64,000 bases of DNA from Ignelater luminosus (Eukaryota; Arthropoda; Insecta; Coleoptera; Elateridae), in contig VTPC01004662.1 in the NCBI GenBank assembly GCA_011009095.1, positions 38,671-102,670 of the forward strand, read 5' to 3'. The notes beneath the pieces are model-generated. The model was given only the letters and a program-made list of their open reading frames with translations. It made no database searches and was not told the DNA's origin. Of the stretch, positions 46,212 to 57,250 are shown piece after piece. The translations under genes were made by a program, and so were the position numbers. Every line of letters starts with the position of its first letter. Positions within the stretch are counted from its first letter, which is position 1.

Positions 46212-48572
46212 TTAAGTATGTAATTGTGTACTTAATCCTAACCACCAAACTGATTCTTTAGCCCTAGCTCTACACTTATTAATTCCTAAATGACCTTTGT
46301 GTAACTGTTGCAACACATACATCTGTAATGGTGGAGGTATTATAATACGATTTGCTTTTAATAAATAACCTTTATTATATGAAATTTCAGATCTATACTG
46401 ATAATAAGATTGTAGATCTTTTGATAATTTGGTTCTATCTGGCCAACCATTGGTACAGAATTCTTTTAATTGTTTACAAATTGGATCTTCTGTTTGAAAT
46501 TGTTGGATCCTATCTAAAATATTTTGAGCGATAGAAATATTGCTAACTATCATATTCACATGTGCTTCAGTTGTTTCAAGCAATTCTTCGCCTATTTCAT
46601 CTTTATCTACTTCTAATGGATTTCTTGAAAGACAATCTGCTACTACTAATTGTTTTCCTGGAAGATATTGTACTTTATAATTATATTTCATGAGACGTAT
46701 TCTAAACCTTTGTAAACGTGGTGTTAATTCGTCTATATTTTTTTTCATTAATATCTGAACTAACGGTTTATGATCGGTCTCTAAAATGATCGGAATACCT
46801 AACACATATTCTTGAAACTTTTCTGTAGCCCAAGTTAATGCTAATGTTTCCTTTTCAATTTGAGCATACATGCGTTCAGTAGTTGTTAATTTTCCAGATG
46901 CATAACTTATAATTTGCCTGGTACCCGTATCATCTTCTTGCATTAAGGCACAACCTATCCCGTAAGATGAGCTATCTGCACTAACAATAATTTTCTTTGT
47001 ACAATCATAATGAGCTAAACACGGAGCTTTTTGTAAAAGACTTTTTATTTTGTTAAATGCAGTTTTCTGATCAATATCCCAAATGAATAATTGATTTGCC
47101 CTCAGTAAACTATTTAATGGTTCTAATTCCCTGCTTTTATTTGGAATGTATCTACCAACAAAGTTAACTAAACCTAAAAATCTTGAAAGTTCAGTTTTAT
47201 TCTTTGGTTTCGTAAACTTACTTATAGTTTCAATTCTGCTAGGCTCAATACTGATTCCTTCGGTGCTAACTACATGCCCTAAGAAATTAATTTTATTTAC
47301 ACCAAATACGCTTTTTGATTTGTTTATAGTAATTCCATTTTTACAGTAACGTTTTAAAACTTCTCTAAGAATCTTATCATGTTCCTCATTATCCTTTCCA
47401 AATACTAAAACATCATCTACATGGAAAAGTACATTGGTAATTCCCTCTAATGTTTGAGCTATTCTATTACTATAATACTCTGGTGCACTATTTAATCCAA
47501 AAGGACATCTTTTGTACATAAATCGCCCAAATGGTGTTATAAAAGTTGTTAAAGGTTTACTATCTTCAGTTAATTTTACTTCATAAAATCCTGAATTTGC
47601 ATCTATCTTACTAAAGACTTTTGCAACTTTCAGTTGGGACGATGTATATTCAACTTTATGTATTGGAAACACTGGTCGATCTACAAACTTATTTAATTCA
47701 GTGAAACCTCCACAAATTCTTACCTTGTCACCTTTCGCAACAATTACCATAGGAGCACAAAACTTGGTAGGAAAATCTACCGGTTCTATTACATCTAATT
47801 TGATCATTCTATCCAATTCTGCTTTAACTTTGTTTAGAAGTGGAATAGGTACAATTCTAGGAGTTGTGAGTGCATGAAGTTTAGCATTTTCATTTACTTT
47901 GATCTCCATTTCTCCTTTAATTTTACCTAATTCCTTAAATACTTCTGGAAATTCTTTTTCTATTTCCACATTACCTACTATTTTAAGAATTTGTAGTTGT
48001 TTAATGGCATCGCACCCTAGAATTGGGTTTAACAAGTTATTTATAAAATATACATTTATAAATTTGCTTATTCTATTATAACATAGCTTCAATCTTGTGT
48101 AGCCCACTACTTCCAATTCATGACCATCTGGTCCACAAGCTTTTCGAATTGGCTTACTTAGCTTAATATGAGGTTTTAATTCACTAGTACACATACAAGT
48201 AATTTCAGATCCTGTATCTACTAAAAATTCTAAGTGTTTATTTAATTCTGCTACTTCTATATCTACTTTAAATTGAGAATTATTCTGAAAACCTATTCTA
48301 TTTACAATTAAATCACTAGCTTGTTCTTCTACAACCTGTGTAACAAAGTTGACTTGATTTGTACAGACTTTCTCTTTTACAATTATGACAAGCAGCATTC
48401 TTAGCTTTACATTGACTTTTGGGATGTCTGTAAAAATATCCACAATACTCACAGTTCTTTTGATTGTGTGATCGTTTTCCTTGTGGCGAACCTGACTTTG
48501 GTCGACCTGGTTCGTGCTTCTCAGACGACCTCTGTGTGACTTTTGTTTGTCTTCTTCCTTCGGTTTGTACAC
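46212..48572 (-). CDS. Gypsy pol, protease to RNase H
   Basis: The frame overlaps gag, and the real product should enter it near 48370. Order: aspartic protease (FLVDTGSEITCM), reverse transcriptase (GGFTELNKFV, CPFGLNSAPEYYSNR, FHVDDVLVFG with both Asp), tether, RNase H (VSADSSSYGIG, ERMYAQIEKETLAL, LETDHKPL, VADCLSRNP) and the H2C2 start of integrase (HKGHLGINKCRARAKESVWW). It is cut by an in-frame TAA at 46212-46214. The catalytic residues seen are intact. Confidence 0.9.
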   Translation of the reverse strand: MYKPKEEDKQKSHRGRLRSTNQVDQSQVRHKENDHTIKRTVSIVDIFTDIPKVNVKLRMLLVIIVKEKVCTNQVNFVTQVVEEQASDLIVNRIGFQNNSQFKVDIEVAELNKHLEFLVDTGSEITCMCTSELKPHIKLSKPIRKACGPDGHELEVVGYTRLKLCYNRISKFINVYFINNLLNPILGCDAIKQLQILKIVGNVEIEKEFPEVFKELGKIKGEMEIKVNENAKLHALTTPRIVPIPLLNKVKAELDRMIKLDVIEPVDFPTKFCAPMVIVAKGDKVRICGGFTELNKFVDRPVFPIHKVEYTSSQLKVAKVFSKIDANSGFYEVKLTEDSKPLTTFITPFGRFMYKRCPFGLNSAPEYYSNRIAQTLEGITNVLFHVDDVLVFGKDNEEHDKILREVLKRYCKNGITINKSKSVFGVNKINFLGHVVSTEGISIEPSRIETISKFTKPKNKTELSRFLGLVNFVGRYIPNKSRELEPLNSLLRANQLFIWDIDQKTAFNKIKSLLQKAPCLAHYDCTKKIIVSADSSSYGIGCALMQEDDTGTRQIISYASGKLTTTERMYAQIEKETLALTWATEKFQEYVLGIPIILETDHKPLVQILMKKNIDELTPRLQRFRIRLMKYNYKVQYLPGKQLVVADCLSRNPLEVDKDEIGEELLETTEAHVNMIVSNISIAQNILDRIQQFQTEDPICKQLKEFCTNGWPDRTKLSKDLQSYYQYRSEISYNKGYLLKANRIIIPPPLQMYVLQQLHKGHLGINKCRARAKESVWWLGLSTQLHT

Positions 48573-49173
48573 TGTTGATTTCTTTTGAACTTCTTATCTG
48601 CCGGGACTCTTTGTTTTGCATTTCTCCTTGCCTGCACATTTGCACAGCTTGTTGCAGTGTTAGTTCACTTTTCATTTGCATTTGTTCACTTAGTCTTGCA
48701 TCTGCCATTCCAATTACTATACGATCCCGTATCAGTTCTTCTTTTATTTGTCCTGGTTTCATTTGTCCGTATTCACATGATTCTGCCAATCTATGAAGGG
48801 CTGTAATGAAACTTTCTGCGGTTTCACCAGGTTGCTGAATTCGAGCATTAAATTTGTATCTTTCAAATACAACATTTACTCTCGGTTTAAAATGTTTATC
48901 GAAAGCAGCTACTAACTTTTCATACGACCATTTTTCATTTTCTCTGTTCTCTTCGGTTTGTTTGAAGGTCAAGAAAATGTCATCCGCCTTTTCTCCCATC
49001 AAATACAACATTAAGTTAGTTTTATCTTTGTCGGACTTCTTCGTTTGTTGACATAGCTTCAAATACCTTTCAAATCTTAGTTTCCATTTAAACCATGCAT
49101 TCGGCTCCTGGAAATCTAATTTTTCCGGTGCTTTAAGGTTATTCAGCACAACTGCTTCTGATGCTTGCGCCAT
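48316..49173 (-). CDS. Gypsy gag polyprotein
   Basis: It encodes 285 residues starting MAQASEAVVLNNLKAPEKLD. Residues about 20-160 form a retrotransposon gag (capsid) domain (WFKWKLRFERYLKL, RYKFNARIQQPGETAESFI), followed by a charged linker and a Cys/His knuckle region (CEYCGYFYRHPKSQCKAKN, CHNCKRE). The frame ends about 250 bases inside the pol frame, so pol is probably made by a frameshift in the overlap, or the boundary carries a small deletion in the knuckle. This is the structural protein of the particle. Confidence 0.88.
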   Translation of the reverse strand: MAQASEAVVLNNLKAPEKLDFQEPNAWFKWKLRFERYLKLCQQTKKSDKDKTNLMLYLMGEKADDIFLTFKQTEENRENEKWSYEKLVAAFDKHFKPRVNVVFERYKFNARIQQPGETAESFITALHRLAESCEYGQMKPGQIKEELIRDRIVIGMADARLSEQMQMKSELTLQQAVQMCRQGEMQNKESRQIRSSKEINSVQTEGRRQTKVTQRSSEKHEPGRPKSGSPQGKRSHNQKNCEYCGYFYRHPKSQCKAKNAACHNCKRESLYKSSQLCYTGCRRTS

Positions 49174-49265
49174 GTTTCTTCTTTTTTTTTTCTCGTACTC
49201 GTTTCTTTTTCGTTTGTTGATTTACATTTACCGGTATTTCGTTTATTTTATTGTCGCTGCCACCA

Positions 49266-49427
49266 TGTTTGGGGAGGCTTCTTAATTATAAGAATAGTTT
49301 ATTTTATAGCATTTATTATCTCACAACAATCTTTCATACAGCCTACAGCATACAACTCTATCGGACCTCTTGCGAGCGGGGAGAGGGCAAATGCTGTCAC
49401 ATTACCATGTTGCCAGCTCACACTACA
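49266..49427 (-). repeat. 5' LTR of young Gypsy
   Basis: Minus strand TGTAGTGTGAGC to CCCCAAACA; TG...CA ends; followed by the primer binding site. Confidence 0.9.
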
Positions 49428-49432
49428 GATTA

Positions 49433-50258
49433 TACCTCATAAGGATCTTAGTTTAAAAGTAAAAAATTAGCTTGCTCATTTTAATGTCAAGCAAAAACTA
49501 ATCACCTAGCCAGAGTAGACGCAGATAAAATTATGTAAATACGTCGTTTTCAGGATCGTTTGCGAAACTATCGCCGACTTTAACTTTAAACAATTTAGTG
49601 TTACCTTCAGTGGTCGTAATAAAAACCGATAGTTTCTCTACAGGCTGAGATCATGTATCATTCTGAATGGGTGATGCAATAATTGTAGATGGTGATGATG
49701 TTGGTGGTGATACTGAAGTGATGGCCGTGGAGCAGGTGATGTCGATTTGATGGTGTTGGTGTTAATGTTGATGATAGCAATATTAATTAGTGTGGTTGAA
49801 TGAAAAAACTATTTCTTGTACCCCGCACGCAGCGTTAAAAAGAGCAGTGCACTGTTGCACAACTGAATAATTCTTGTGGTTGAGAGATGACTTCTGCGAC
49901 TCCTAGCTTTACTAGAAGACGTTTTGATGGCAAAGGGTACGGGAGATTTCTACTGGTATTTCGGTTGTTCTATATAAAAAGAACCCAGTAACTGCAGTGC
50001 GTGCTTGCATCATAACACAAACAGGTTACAGAAATATAGTAACATTTGTAGCGGTATACTCTTTAGTATTTTCAGAGTAGAGATAATGCTTAGCAGATAT
50101 TTCGTTATTTATTTTAGCTTATAGTTTAACATTATATTTGTGTTATCTAATTCTCCGTTAATACATTTTCTGGATCCCCTTTTTGCGTAAATGCTCTGTA
50201 AAAAGAATATGCATTAAGGTTTGTAACTTGCGTTATTCATTTATTACTTACCCTGTAT
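49433..50258. other. Spacer with low-complexity GATG run and a TATA motif
   Basis: A GATG/GGTG-rich low-complexity tract occupies about 49660-49790. TCTATATAAAAAGAACC at 49969-49985 looks like a strong TATA box, but no gene follows on the plus strand. Confidence 0.4.
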
Positions 50259-50260
50259 AC

Positions 50261-51065
50261 AGTGTGTCTGAAAAGTATGGCATATCCTATATATCTCTGT
50301 AAATATGCATTTTATGGAAACCTGTTTCGTATAAAAGTTGTTTAGTGTTTAGTTTTACATTACAGGGCAATACCAAAGAACTATTTTTTAAAGAAACAAA
50401 AGCGCAACGAATAATGCTTCAGTATTTTTGAATGAGAAAGTATCTCTTTATTGTACTCATTTGATAGAGAATGTCTTTCTCTTTTCAATGATGTAAAACT
50501 TTGATACACTTGCATAAGTAAATTTTGATTAAAACGCAACAAATTGTTAGAAAGTTTATTTCAATATTCATCTGTTACGAATTGAAGATTTTGTATAACT
50601 ACCCTCTACAGTTCATAGAAGGTGTTCAAAGTGTGCACCATTTACAGCTTGGCAATGATAAAGTCGTCTTTCAAATTGGTTTACTGCATTTTAAATCGTT
50701 TCTGGTGTGATAGCTCTAATCTCTGTTCTAATACGGTCTTTTAGAGTTTCAATATCTTCAGGCATATCGACATAAATCTTATTTTTGAGATGGCCCCACA
50801 GAACAAAATGACGTGGACTTAAATCCGGCGAGCGAGCTGGCCGTTCTACTGCACCTCTTCTGCCTATCCATCGATAATTGAAAGTATTTACAAGAAACTG
50901 TCGGATATTAATTCCGAAATGAAGCGGAGCCCCGCCTTCTTGTTTGTTTGTTATGGGTACCATTCAAAAAAAACGTTGCCTCATCAGTGAAGAGAATATG
51001 TTTATGAAAATTTGCATTTTCCTGAAGCCTATGTGTTATTTCTTCGCAAAATTGCAATCTTGTGT
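50261..51065 (-). mobile_element. Deleted copy of the long-TIR mariner-like element
   Basis: The right-hand TIR begins CAGTGTGTCTGAAAAGTATG after TA (50259-50260) and matches the element at 19325-21912 for about 330 bp. The minus-strand coding part resumes with the C-terminal transposase (50963-50600: GGAPLHFGINIRQFL, SPDLSPRHFVLWGHLK). A central segment of about 240 bp is missing near 50955, and the 5' half is lost beyond about 51065. Confidence 0.8.
50600..51062 (-). pseudogene. Mariner-like transposase, internally deleted
   Basis: Reading down from 51062: RLQFCEEITHRL and LFTDEATFFLNGT (first Asp, intact here), then a jump at a repeated ACAAACAA to GGAPLH (deletion that removes the middle of the catalytic domain), SPDLSPRHF and the conserved tail INEDMPEDIETLKDRI-like region (KIYVDMPEDIETLKDRI). 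The same family as 20482-21561. Nonfunctional. Confidence 0.75.
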
Positions 51066-52617
51066 TAAAGTTTTCAGGCCTCTTTATCTTATCGTCTCGT
51101 CTTAATCACGATTTTTTTTGCTTGTCGCCTATATCTTCTCCTTACATAAATCGAGGCGTCTGATGCCCATCGGGATCACTACGTGGGTGATCAATAAAGT
51201 TGCTGTCCAGCTTTTGTACTTAGTAGCGGTTGGATACTGGGGAGTTTCTGTTCACCCCAACATTATCAAGGGGGTCAGCTCACCATCTAGTAGATTTATC
51301 CGGAAACAAAACAACTTAAATCATAAAGAGTCTTCATTAAAAACAAAACCGTGAGTGTAATTAATTTCTACGGCGCGAAATATAATTGATCTATAGTAGC
51401 AGGAATGTTGCGTTGCCACATTGCCTTTTGATGGTTTTCTGAACAGATGCATTGGTGAACAAAGGTATTGTAAATGTAGATCAATAACAAACTTAATTAG
51501 TTAAACTGGTAAAGGTTAAGTTTTTGATTAGGAGAAATTTACCTGAGCTACCGTAGCTTCACTGCGTTGCCACCTTAATAATTTCAACACCCGATTTTTG
51601 TTCGTTAAAGGTTAAAATAAAGAGCAACTAGAACAGGAACCAGATAGACAAGTACTTTTAAATTTACAATTACAAATAAAAAAGGTAACAAAAACTGCCT
51701 GTTTTTAAAACAAATCTCTTGCGCATGATGCAGATGTAACAAAGCCATAAGCAAGACGAACGAAGTATTAGAACCAGTACATACAAATGGAGCATTTTCA
51801 ACCAATTCAGACTTTATTGATCTCATAATAGTGTTTAGTGTCAGAACAGTTGCATAAGTACCGTTTGTTAGCTTTTAATTTGCTTTATTTGTTCAATAAA
51901 GATATCTAATTGAAGCTTGTGTATAAGTACATAAATACAAACTGAGATTATCTGCGATAACAAGGGATGAGGGAAATAATTTGGTTATTAAATAAATGCT
52001 TTTCTAACGACGTTTCATGCTTTAATGCTTTTCAGTTTAAGTCACATTGTCAGCAACCTTCCTTCATAAACTGTTCAATTATAATACTGATGAAGATAGT
52101 AAGAAAAATTAAATTGCGAAAGGTAAATAGTAAAAATGGTCGGTGTTGTGAATTCGTATTCAGTTACGATGAAAGAATCAGAATAGTCGATTTCAAAAAG
52201 TTAATAAAGTCAGGTAAGAAGATTTACTATTCTTTAATTCTTGTGGTTTTAATTTATTCGATATCTGAGTCTTTCTGTAATTTGCAGTTTTAGATACTCT
52301 GACTCGCTGTGCTCAAATGTTATTTACTTCGAAAATAAACATTATATCAATAAATAATTTTTTCTTGGTATTTATGTTACCTTGCTACGTGATTGACCCG
52401 CAAAGGATAATTATATGCTCTTATCAGTTATGGAAGTTGCAGAAGCATACATCTTAACAATCAATATTTACTCACGTATTATAATAAAAGTTTTACTATT
52501 AAACATAAAATCTTTAATTATTTAAAATAAAATTAAACACCTAATACATAAACAGAAGGTTTACTACAAAATGTTTTAAGTAAATAATAAAAATTATTAG
52601 AAAACTAAGTCAGTCGT
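51066..52617. other. Spacer, one GC-richer repeat-like patch
   Basis: 51120-51310 is GC-richer than its surroundings (CATCGGGATCACTACGTGGG, GGTTGGATACTGGGGAG) and looks like a fragment of a repeat I cannot name. The rest is AT-rich without genes. Confidence 0.35.
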
Positions 52618-53195
52618 TTATTTTCCCCCAGCAGATGGCCTACATGTACCACGGTATAGCTGTTGAACACCTGAAACAAAATAAAGTTAGCAAACAAATC
52701 TACATTATAAATAATAATTGTCTTTTGGTTTGCTCTTACTTCTACCACATTGTTGTGCACATCTCAGTTTGTATACATTATGATAGGAAACTCCATCTGT
52801 CGCGCATATAGGATCATATTGGGGCAAAGTTTGGCAACGGGCTATACACCTTTCTATGTCTATTTCAGATAAAGTTCCTTGTTGCGAAGCAGACACGGCT
52901 GCTCCATTATCTTCATTATCTTCATCTATCGTGTTAAGATCACCAAAATCAACTTGTTGTGAAGAGATGGACACGGTTTGATAGGCAATAACAATTACTG
53001 CAAAAACATAAAGAATAAGGATATTCACCTAGCAACAAAACCTTCAGTTAGTAGAAAAGTTTTAGTCACTGTAGATATTGTAAAAACGGAAAATTCAGTA
53101 TGAAATTCTAGACTGAAGAAATTTTTTTAATTAATCTTATTTTATGTTAATAGTAATAAATACTTACCAAATAAATAAAATGTTAAATGGGCCAT
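52618..53195 (-). CDS. Kazal-type serine protease inhibitor 3, secreted
   Basis: Three exons are inferred: 53195-53168, 52997-52740 and 52670-52618 (minus strand). Introns are in phase 1, and 112 residues are encoded. The signal peptide is MAHLTFYLF followed by VIVIAYQTVSISS. An acidic stretch (TIDEDNEDNG) precedes the Kazal domain with spacing C-x3-C-x9-C-x14-C-x3-C-x11-C. The last exon supplies the sixth Cys and ends CRPSAGGK, like Kazal 1. The mature N-terminus QQVDF also resembles RQVDF of Kazal 1, so 1 and 3 are closer to each other than to 2. The inferred P1 residue is Thr. The likely role is inhibition of a secreted protease. Confidence 0.86.
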
Positions 53196-53242
53196 TTTTC
53201 CACTTTTGAACGCCTTTTTTATTCCACTAATGCACCAAGAGC

Positions 53243-53278
53243 ACTGAATTAGCAGTGTTGCGCACAGCCTATAATTTC
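53243..53278 (-). promoter_or_regulatory. Possible core promoter of Kazal 3
   Basis: On the minus strand AAATTATAGG (53278-53269) stands about 30 bases before an arthropod initiator-like TCAGT (53247-53243), which lies about 50 bases above the ATG. The spacing suits a TATA/Inr promoter, but the TATA match is weak. Confidence 0.35.
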
Positions 53279-54938
53279 TCTTTTAATATCTTGAAATGGG
53301 AAGGGGAACATACTTTGGCTTTTCCATTATCAAATTCAAAGATATTATTTTTAATTGGTTTTACATAAAAACGGACGTAAATCCTTTTCTGGCAAAAAAA
53401 GATTACTCTTGTTAGTTGTTACATTCTTTTTATAACCCGTAATGGGATGCATACACCGGCCTGCCATTTTATCATTTATTTTGATGTTTTAGATAGAAAG
53501 AAAGTGATTTCTGTTTTTATGTATTTACAGTACATTCTAATCTGTATCGAATAAAACTTTGACCTGTTCAGATGTTAATTCTATGTCATATAATTTCTGT
53601 TTTCAATTTATTAAGCGTTTAATGCTTTACAGTTGACCCAATATACATAGTTAGCATGAGTTTTCTTAGGAAACCGAAACCTTCAACCCATCAGTTTTAG
53701 AATTAATGCATTTGGGACTACATTAGGCAGTTTCGCAACAACTTGACCTTTATAAATGTCTCTTTACTGGGATTATTCGCTGATAAGAATTTTTAATGAT
53801 AATTGTTTATAAATATTAAAATTTGTGAATTTACTTTTTTTTTGATACAAAAGGAATTTATTTATCATTAGTTTACAGCAGTATTTACACCAATTAATTC
53901 ATTCGTCCAATTAAAGAAAATATTTTGATAGTATAAATTGTTGTCCGAGTATTACGATTTTCAATATGGCTTATGCATATCAACAATTGGTTTTGTATTC
54001 TAAAAAAAGTATCAGGATGTGCTCTTTATAGATTCATCTTTCTGACCTCTTCAACGAATTTGATATAACTGGAGATAAACCCCACAAGATAAAACGCTAT
54101 ACCTGCTATTTATAGTCTATTAAATATCACATTTCGTGATGGTTACATTTAGTTAAAAAATATTCTCAAATAATTAACTTTGAAATTCTTATGAAAGGTT
54201 GTTTCACGAAGATGCAAAAGTGGCCTTTAAAGAATAAGATTTTATTTGAGTTTAAGAACGACAGTCACTGAAGGTAATCAGGAAAGCAGACAGATACACC
54301 ATACAGTAAGCTGCGAGCGAGCAAATTTCCGATTCTCCGGTGATTTCATCATTCTTTTAACCAAAAGCAATCGTGCACCTACGCCTGCTCTGAATGCATC
54401 GCAACCCACCCCGCGACAATCCTTTATACTCGTCTGGTACCATGAACGATAGTTTCTGGCTTGTTAGTGGTTTACGTGTACTTGAAACAGAAAATACAAC
54501 GTCTGCGGTGAAGAAGGGAGAGGGAAAGTTGACTTGGCTAGAGATTCCGAGCACGGGCGTTTTGCAATGTTTGAGTTCTCTTCTGGGGTTTTTTGTTAGT
54601 AATTCTGCATTCGTCTTTAGGATTTTGAAAGATACGCTGTAGTTCTGCTTGAGTTTCTTCACAAAGCTGATACGCATTTTGCACTCAGCATTTCTGGACT
54701 TTTTAGGCCCAATAAATCTTTGAGAATGTGATTTCCAGGTAAGTCACTGTAGCGGGCAGCCAAGAACGTGCGCTTCATAATTAAAGGCATACGTTGTCGT
54801 CAGAGATTTTTCAATTTATGGGCCTGTTCGGATATTTTAAAAAACTAAGATTAATCTGAATACGCGACAAACTCCTAGAGGCGGCGGCAGAGGAAACACT
54901 TAACAATGTCCAACGTTATATACGAATGAATAAGGATA
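53279..54938. other. Spacer, GC-richer toward its end
   Basis: AT-rich until about 54240. About 54240-54930 is richer in GC, with frames on both strands (plus 54394-54642, minus 54357-54677) that I do not recognise; it may belong to the 5' part of the LINE that follows. Confidence 0.35.
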
Positions 54939-56288
54939 TTGTCTGACGCAGAATGGATTCCGTGGAAAACTGTTGAGAAAAACTTAAACAAAACCTGCTA
55001 CAAGCGGCTTACTAAGCATGTGAGAAGTGAGAGATTTACAAAGACAGAACAAGAAACAAGAACAGAACACTGTGGTATAGAGAAGAAGTTAAGAAAATCT
55101 GCGAAGAAAAGAAAAAAGCTTCACAACAACAACAACGAGACAAAGCAAATTATACACAAAAACGTAACGAGACTAATAGACGAATCCGACAAATAAAAGA
55201 AGAATACTGGAAAGCGTTTACAAAATCCATACAACACGACTTATACGGAGGACAAAGAAAGAGATAGTCCAAACAGAAAGTCCAAAACTAAGAAATTAGT
55301 GCCAATGAGCAAAATCGACAAAACACGACGGGAAAGATACTTGAAAGTCCTATACAAAATTAACAATAGTCACACAGATGAAGAAGAAACACTAAAAAAT
55401 AATGAAGGGAAAATAGAAATAACAGAGGGAGATGTGAAAGATACAATAAAAACATTAAAAAGTCGAAAATCTGGCCTCGACGAGATCAATGACGAACTGC
55501 TAAAGTATAGAGGGGATAAATTAGCAGAGCAAACACAAAAACTCTTACAAAACATATGCTACTTAGAAGAAGATACCATAAAATTGAAAAACAGGTGTAA
55601 CGATCCCGGTATATAACAAGAGAGATAGCAAAAGCTCAGAAAGCTATAGGGCATTACCTTACTGAGTTCAATGCTGAAACTCTTAACAAAAATAATTCTA
55701 AAAGATATAGAATCATACATACCCATAAATGAAGAACAACAAAGTTTTAGGCAAAATCACTCAACCACCGACGCAATTTTTATACTCCGAAAAGTGATAA
55801 AAAAAATCCACATTTTACCAAATAAGATTGGAAAATGTTACAAAAATATTAGAAGAAAGAGGAGTACCATCTAGACTGATACACCTAATCCGCGAAATAA
55901 ATACCAGCTCAAAGAGAAGAATAAAAGTAAATGGAGAGTTAACAGACGATATCAACGTAAGCACCGAGGTAAGACAAGGAAATTTTCTCAGCTCAAGACT
56001 ATTTAATTTAGTCGTGGATAAAATAGTAGACACAGTAAGATCAAAAAAAGGATACACAATAGGACATCAAAAAATAAATATTGTGTGCTACGCTCATTGC
56101 TGAGACAAAAGATGAACTGCAACTGCCTGTTATACCAGTTTGTAATAACCGCCAAACAGTACAATATGGAAATATCTAAAAGTAAAACAAAATGCATGGC
56201 ATTAAATAAGCAACCACTCCGCTGCAAACTAGAAATAAACAGAGTCCTAATTAAACAAGCAGCGACAGAAACCTACAAAAAGAAGTGA
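54939..56288 (+). pseudogene. LINE reverse transcriptase relic, catalytic site deleted
   Basis: In shifting frames: a linker (EVKKICEEKKKAS, RIRQIKEEYWKAFTKSIQ), the RT entry (TIKTLKSRKSGLDEINDELL), SSESYRA followed by SMLKLLTKIILKDIESYIPI and EEQQSFRQNHSTTDAIF, then LEERGVPSRLIHLIREIN and EVRQGNFLSSRLFNLVVDKI. The segment that should hold the first catalytic Asp is missing between about 55800 and 55830. The YADD box is cut down to CYA followed directly by IAETKDELQ, so both Asp are gone. It resembles RTE-type LINEs, but the clade is uncertain. Confidence 0.7.
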
Positions 56289-56655
56289 AAACACAAGTGA
56301 CAAAAGGATTAAGAATATCTGGCTATTTGAGAGAGGTCCCTTGAAGAAATAGATACATGACAATCGACAGGAAAACAAGGATATAGAAAACCATCGTGAG
56401 GCCTATAATCACCTATGCAACCGAAACAAAAACAAAACAAAACAAATAAGCAAAACCGTGGAGATAAAAACACTCAAGCAAATTTCAGGCAAAATATCGG
56501 GAGTACAAATTAGTTCGGTCCGTTTTTTGCTGTCAAGAATGCATTTATTTTCAAACAAAATGAAAGGACAGATTATTCAAAATATTTTCATCGCTGATCA
56601 CGTGTTTTTCTCACCTCTCAGGCAATTTTCGAATTCCCTCTCAAAAAAATGTCTC

Positions 56656-57250
56656 TCACTTCAGCGTTTCCAAATATCTTTTTACGACTTTGGCAACCTG
56701 AGGCCGAGCGTTGTCATGCAGAAGAATAACTTTGTCATGTCTTTGCTCGAATTCCGACCGTCTTTCTCGTAATGCGCGGCTCAAACGAATAAGTTGTAAC
56801 CTATACCGATCGCTTGTAATGGATTCGCCAGGTTGTAGCAGCTCATAATACGCAACACCCTTTTGGTCCCACCAGATACACAGCATGGCTTTCGAACTAT
56901 GAATATTCGGTTTTGGTGTTGATGTTGAGGTCGATGGTAACGATTGACCGGGCATAGCATAGTATTTTGTCTTCTTGGGGTTATTGTAGAATATCCATTT
57001 TTCATCTCCAGTCGCTATCCGATGTAAAAACCTTTGTTGGCTTTCAATCAGCTGCTTGCAAGAAAAAAATCGCCTTTCAACGTCTCTCGGTTTCGGTTCA
57101 TAAGGAATCCAATTGCCTTGCTTTTGAATCATTCCTATTGATTTCACTTGTACGGAAACTGCTTGTTAAGTAACTCCCAAAGTATCACAGCCAGTGCTAT
57201 CTTTTGAAAAACAAACTGAACTAATTTGTGCTCCATATATTACCGAACAG
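56656..57250 (-). pseudogene. Mariner transposase fragment
   Basis: It starts in TLGVT and QAVSVQVKSIG (one stop before QAVSV), the end of the HTH region, then WIPYEPKPRD, the first Asp in ATGDEKWIFYNN, WWDQKGVAYYELLQPGE and the second Asp in LLHDNARPQVAK. It stops after KRYLETLK, where the family continues to the YSPD motif; the third Asp is absent. No TIRs are recognised. This is a different mariner subfamily from the two at 14.3 and 39.8 kb. Confidence 0.8.

Larger units (their letters stand above)
44979..49427 (-). mobile_element. Ty3/Gypsy retrotransposon, young, complete structure
   Basis: Two 162-bp LTRs (44979-45140 and 49266-49427) differ at five positions by hand count (about 97% identity). 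A 5-bp duplication GATTA flanks the element (44974-44978 and 49428-49432). The minus strand has, after the 5' LTR, a primer site (TGGTGGCAGCGAC), gag, pol and a purine tract AAAGAAGGGGA before the 3' LTR. Total 4449 bp. Pol has two in-frame stops, otherwise the element is intact. Confidence 0.93.

Noticed and set aside
49660..49790. GATG/GGTG-rich run as coding repeat
   Set aside because: Low-complexity drift without a stable period or an open frame of interest.
49969..49985. Strong TATA-like motif
   Set aside because: No gene, initiator-led exon or splice signal follows that I can support.
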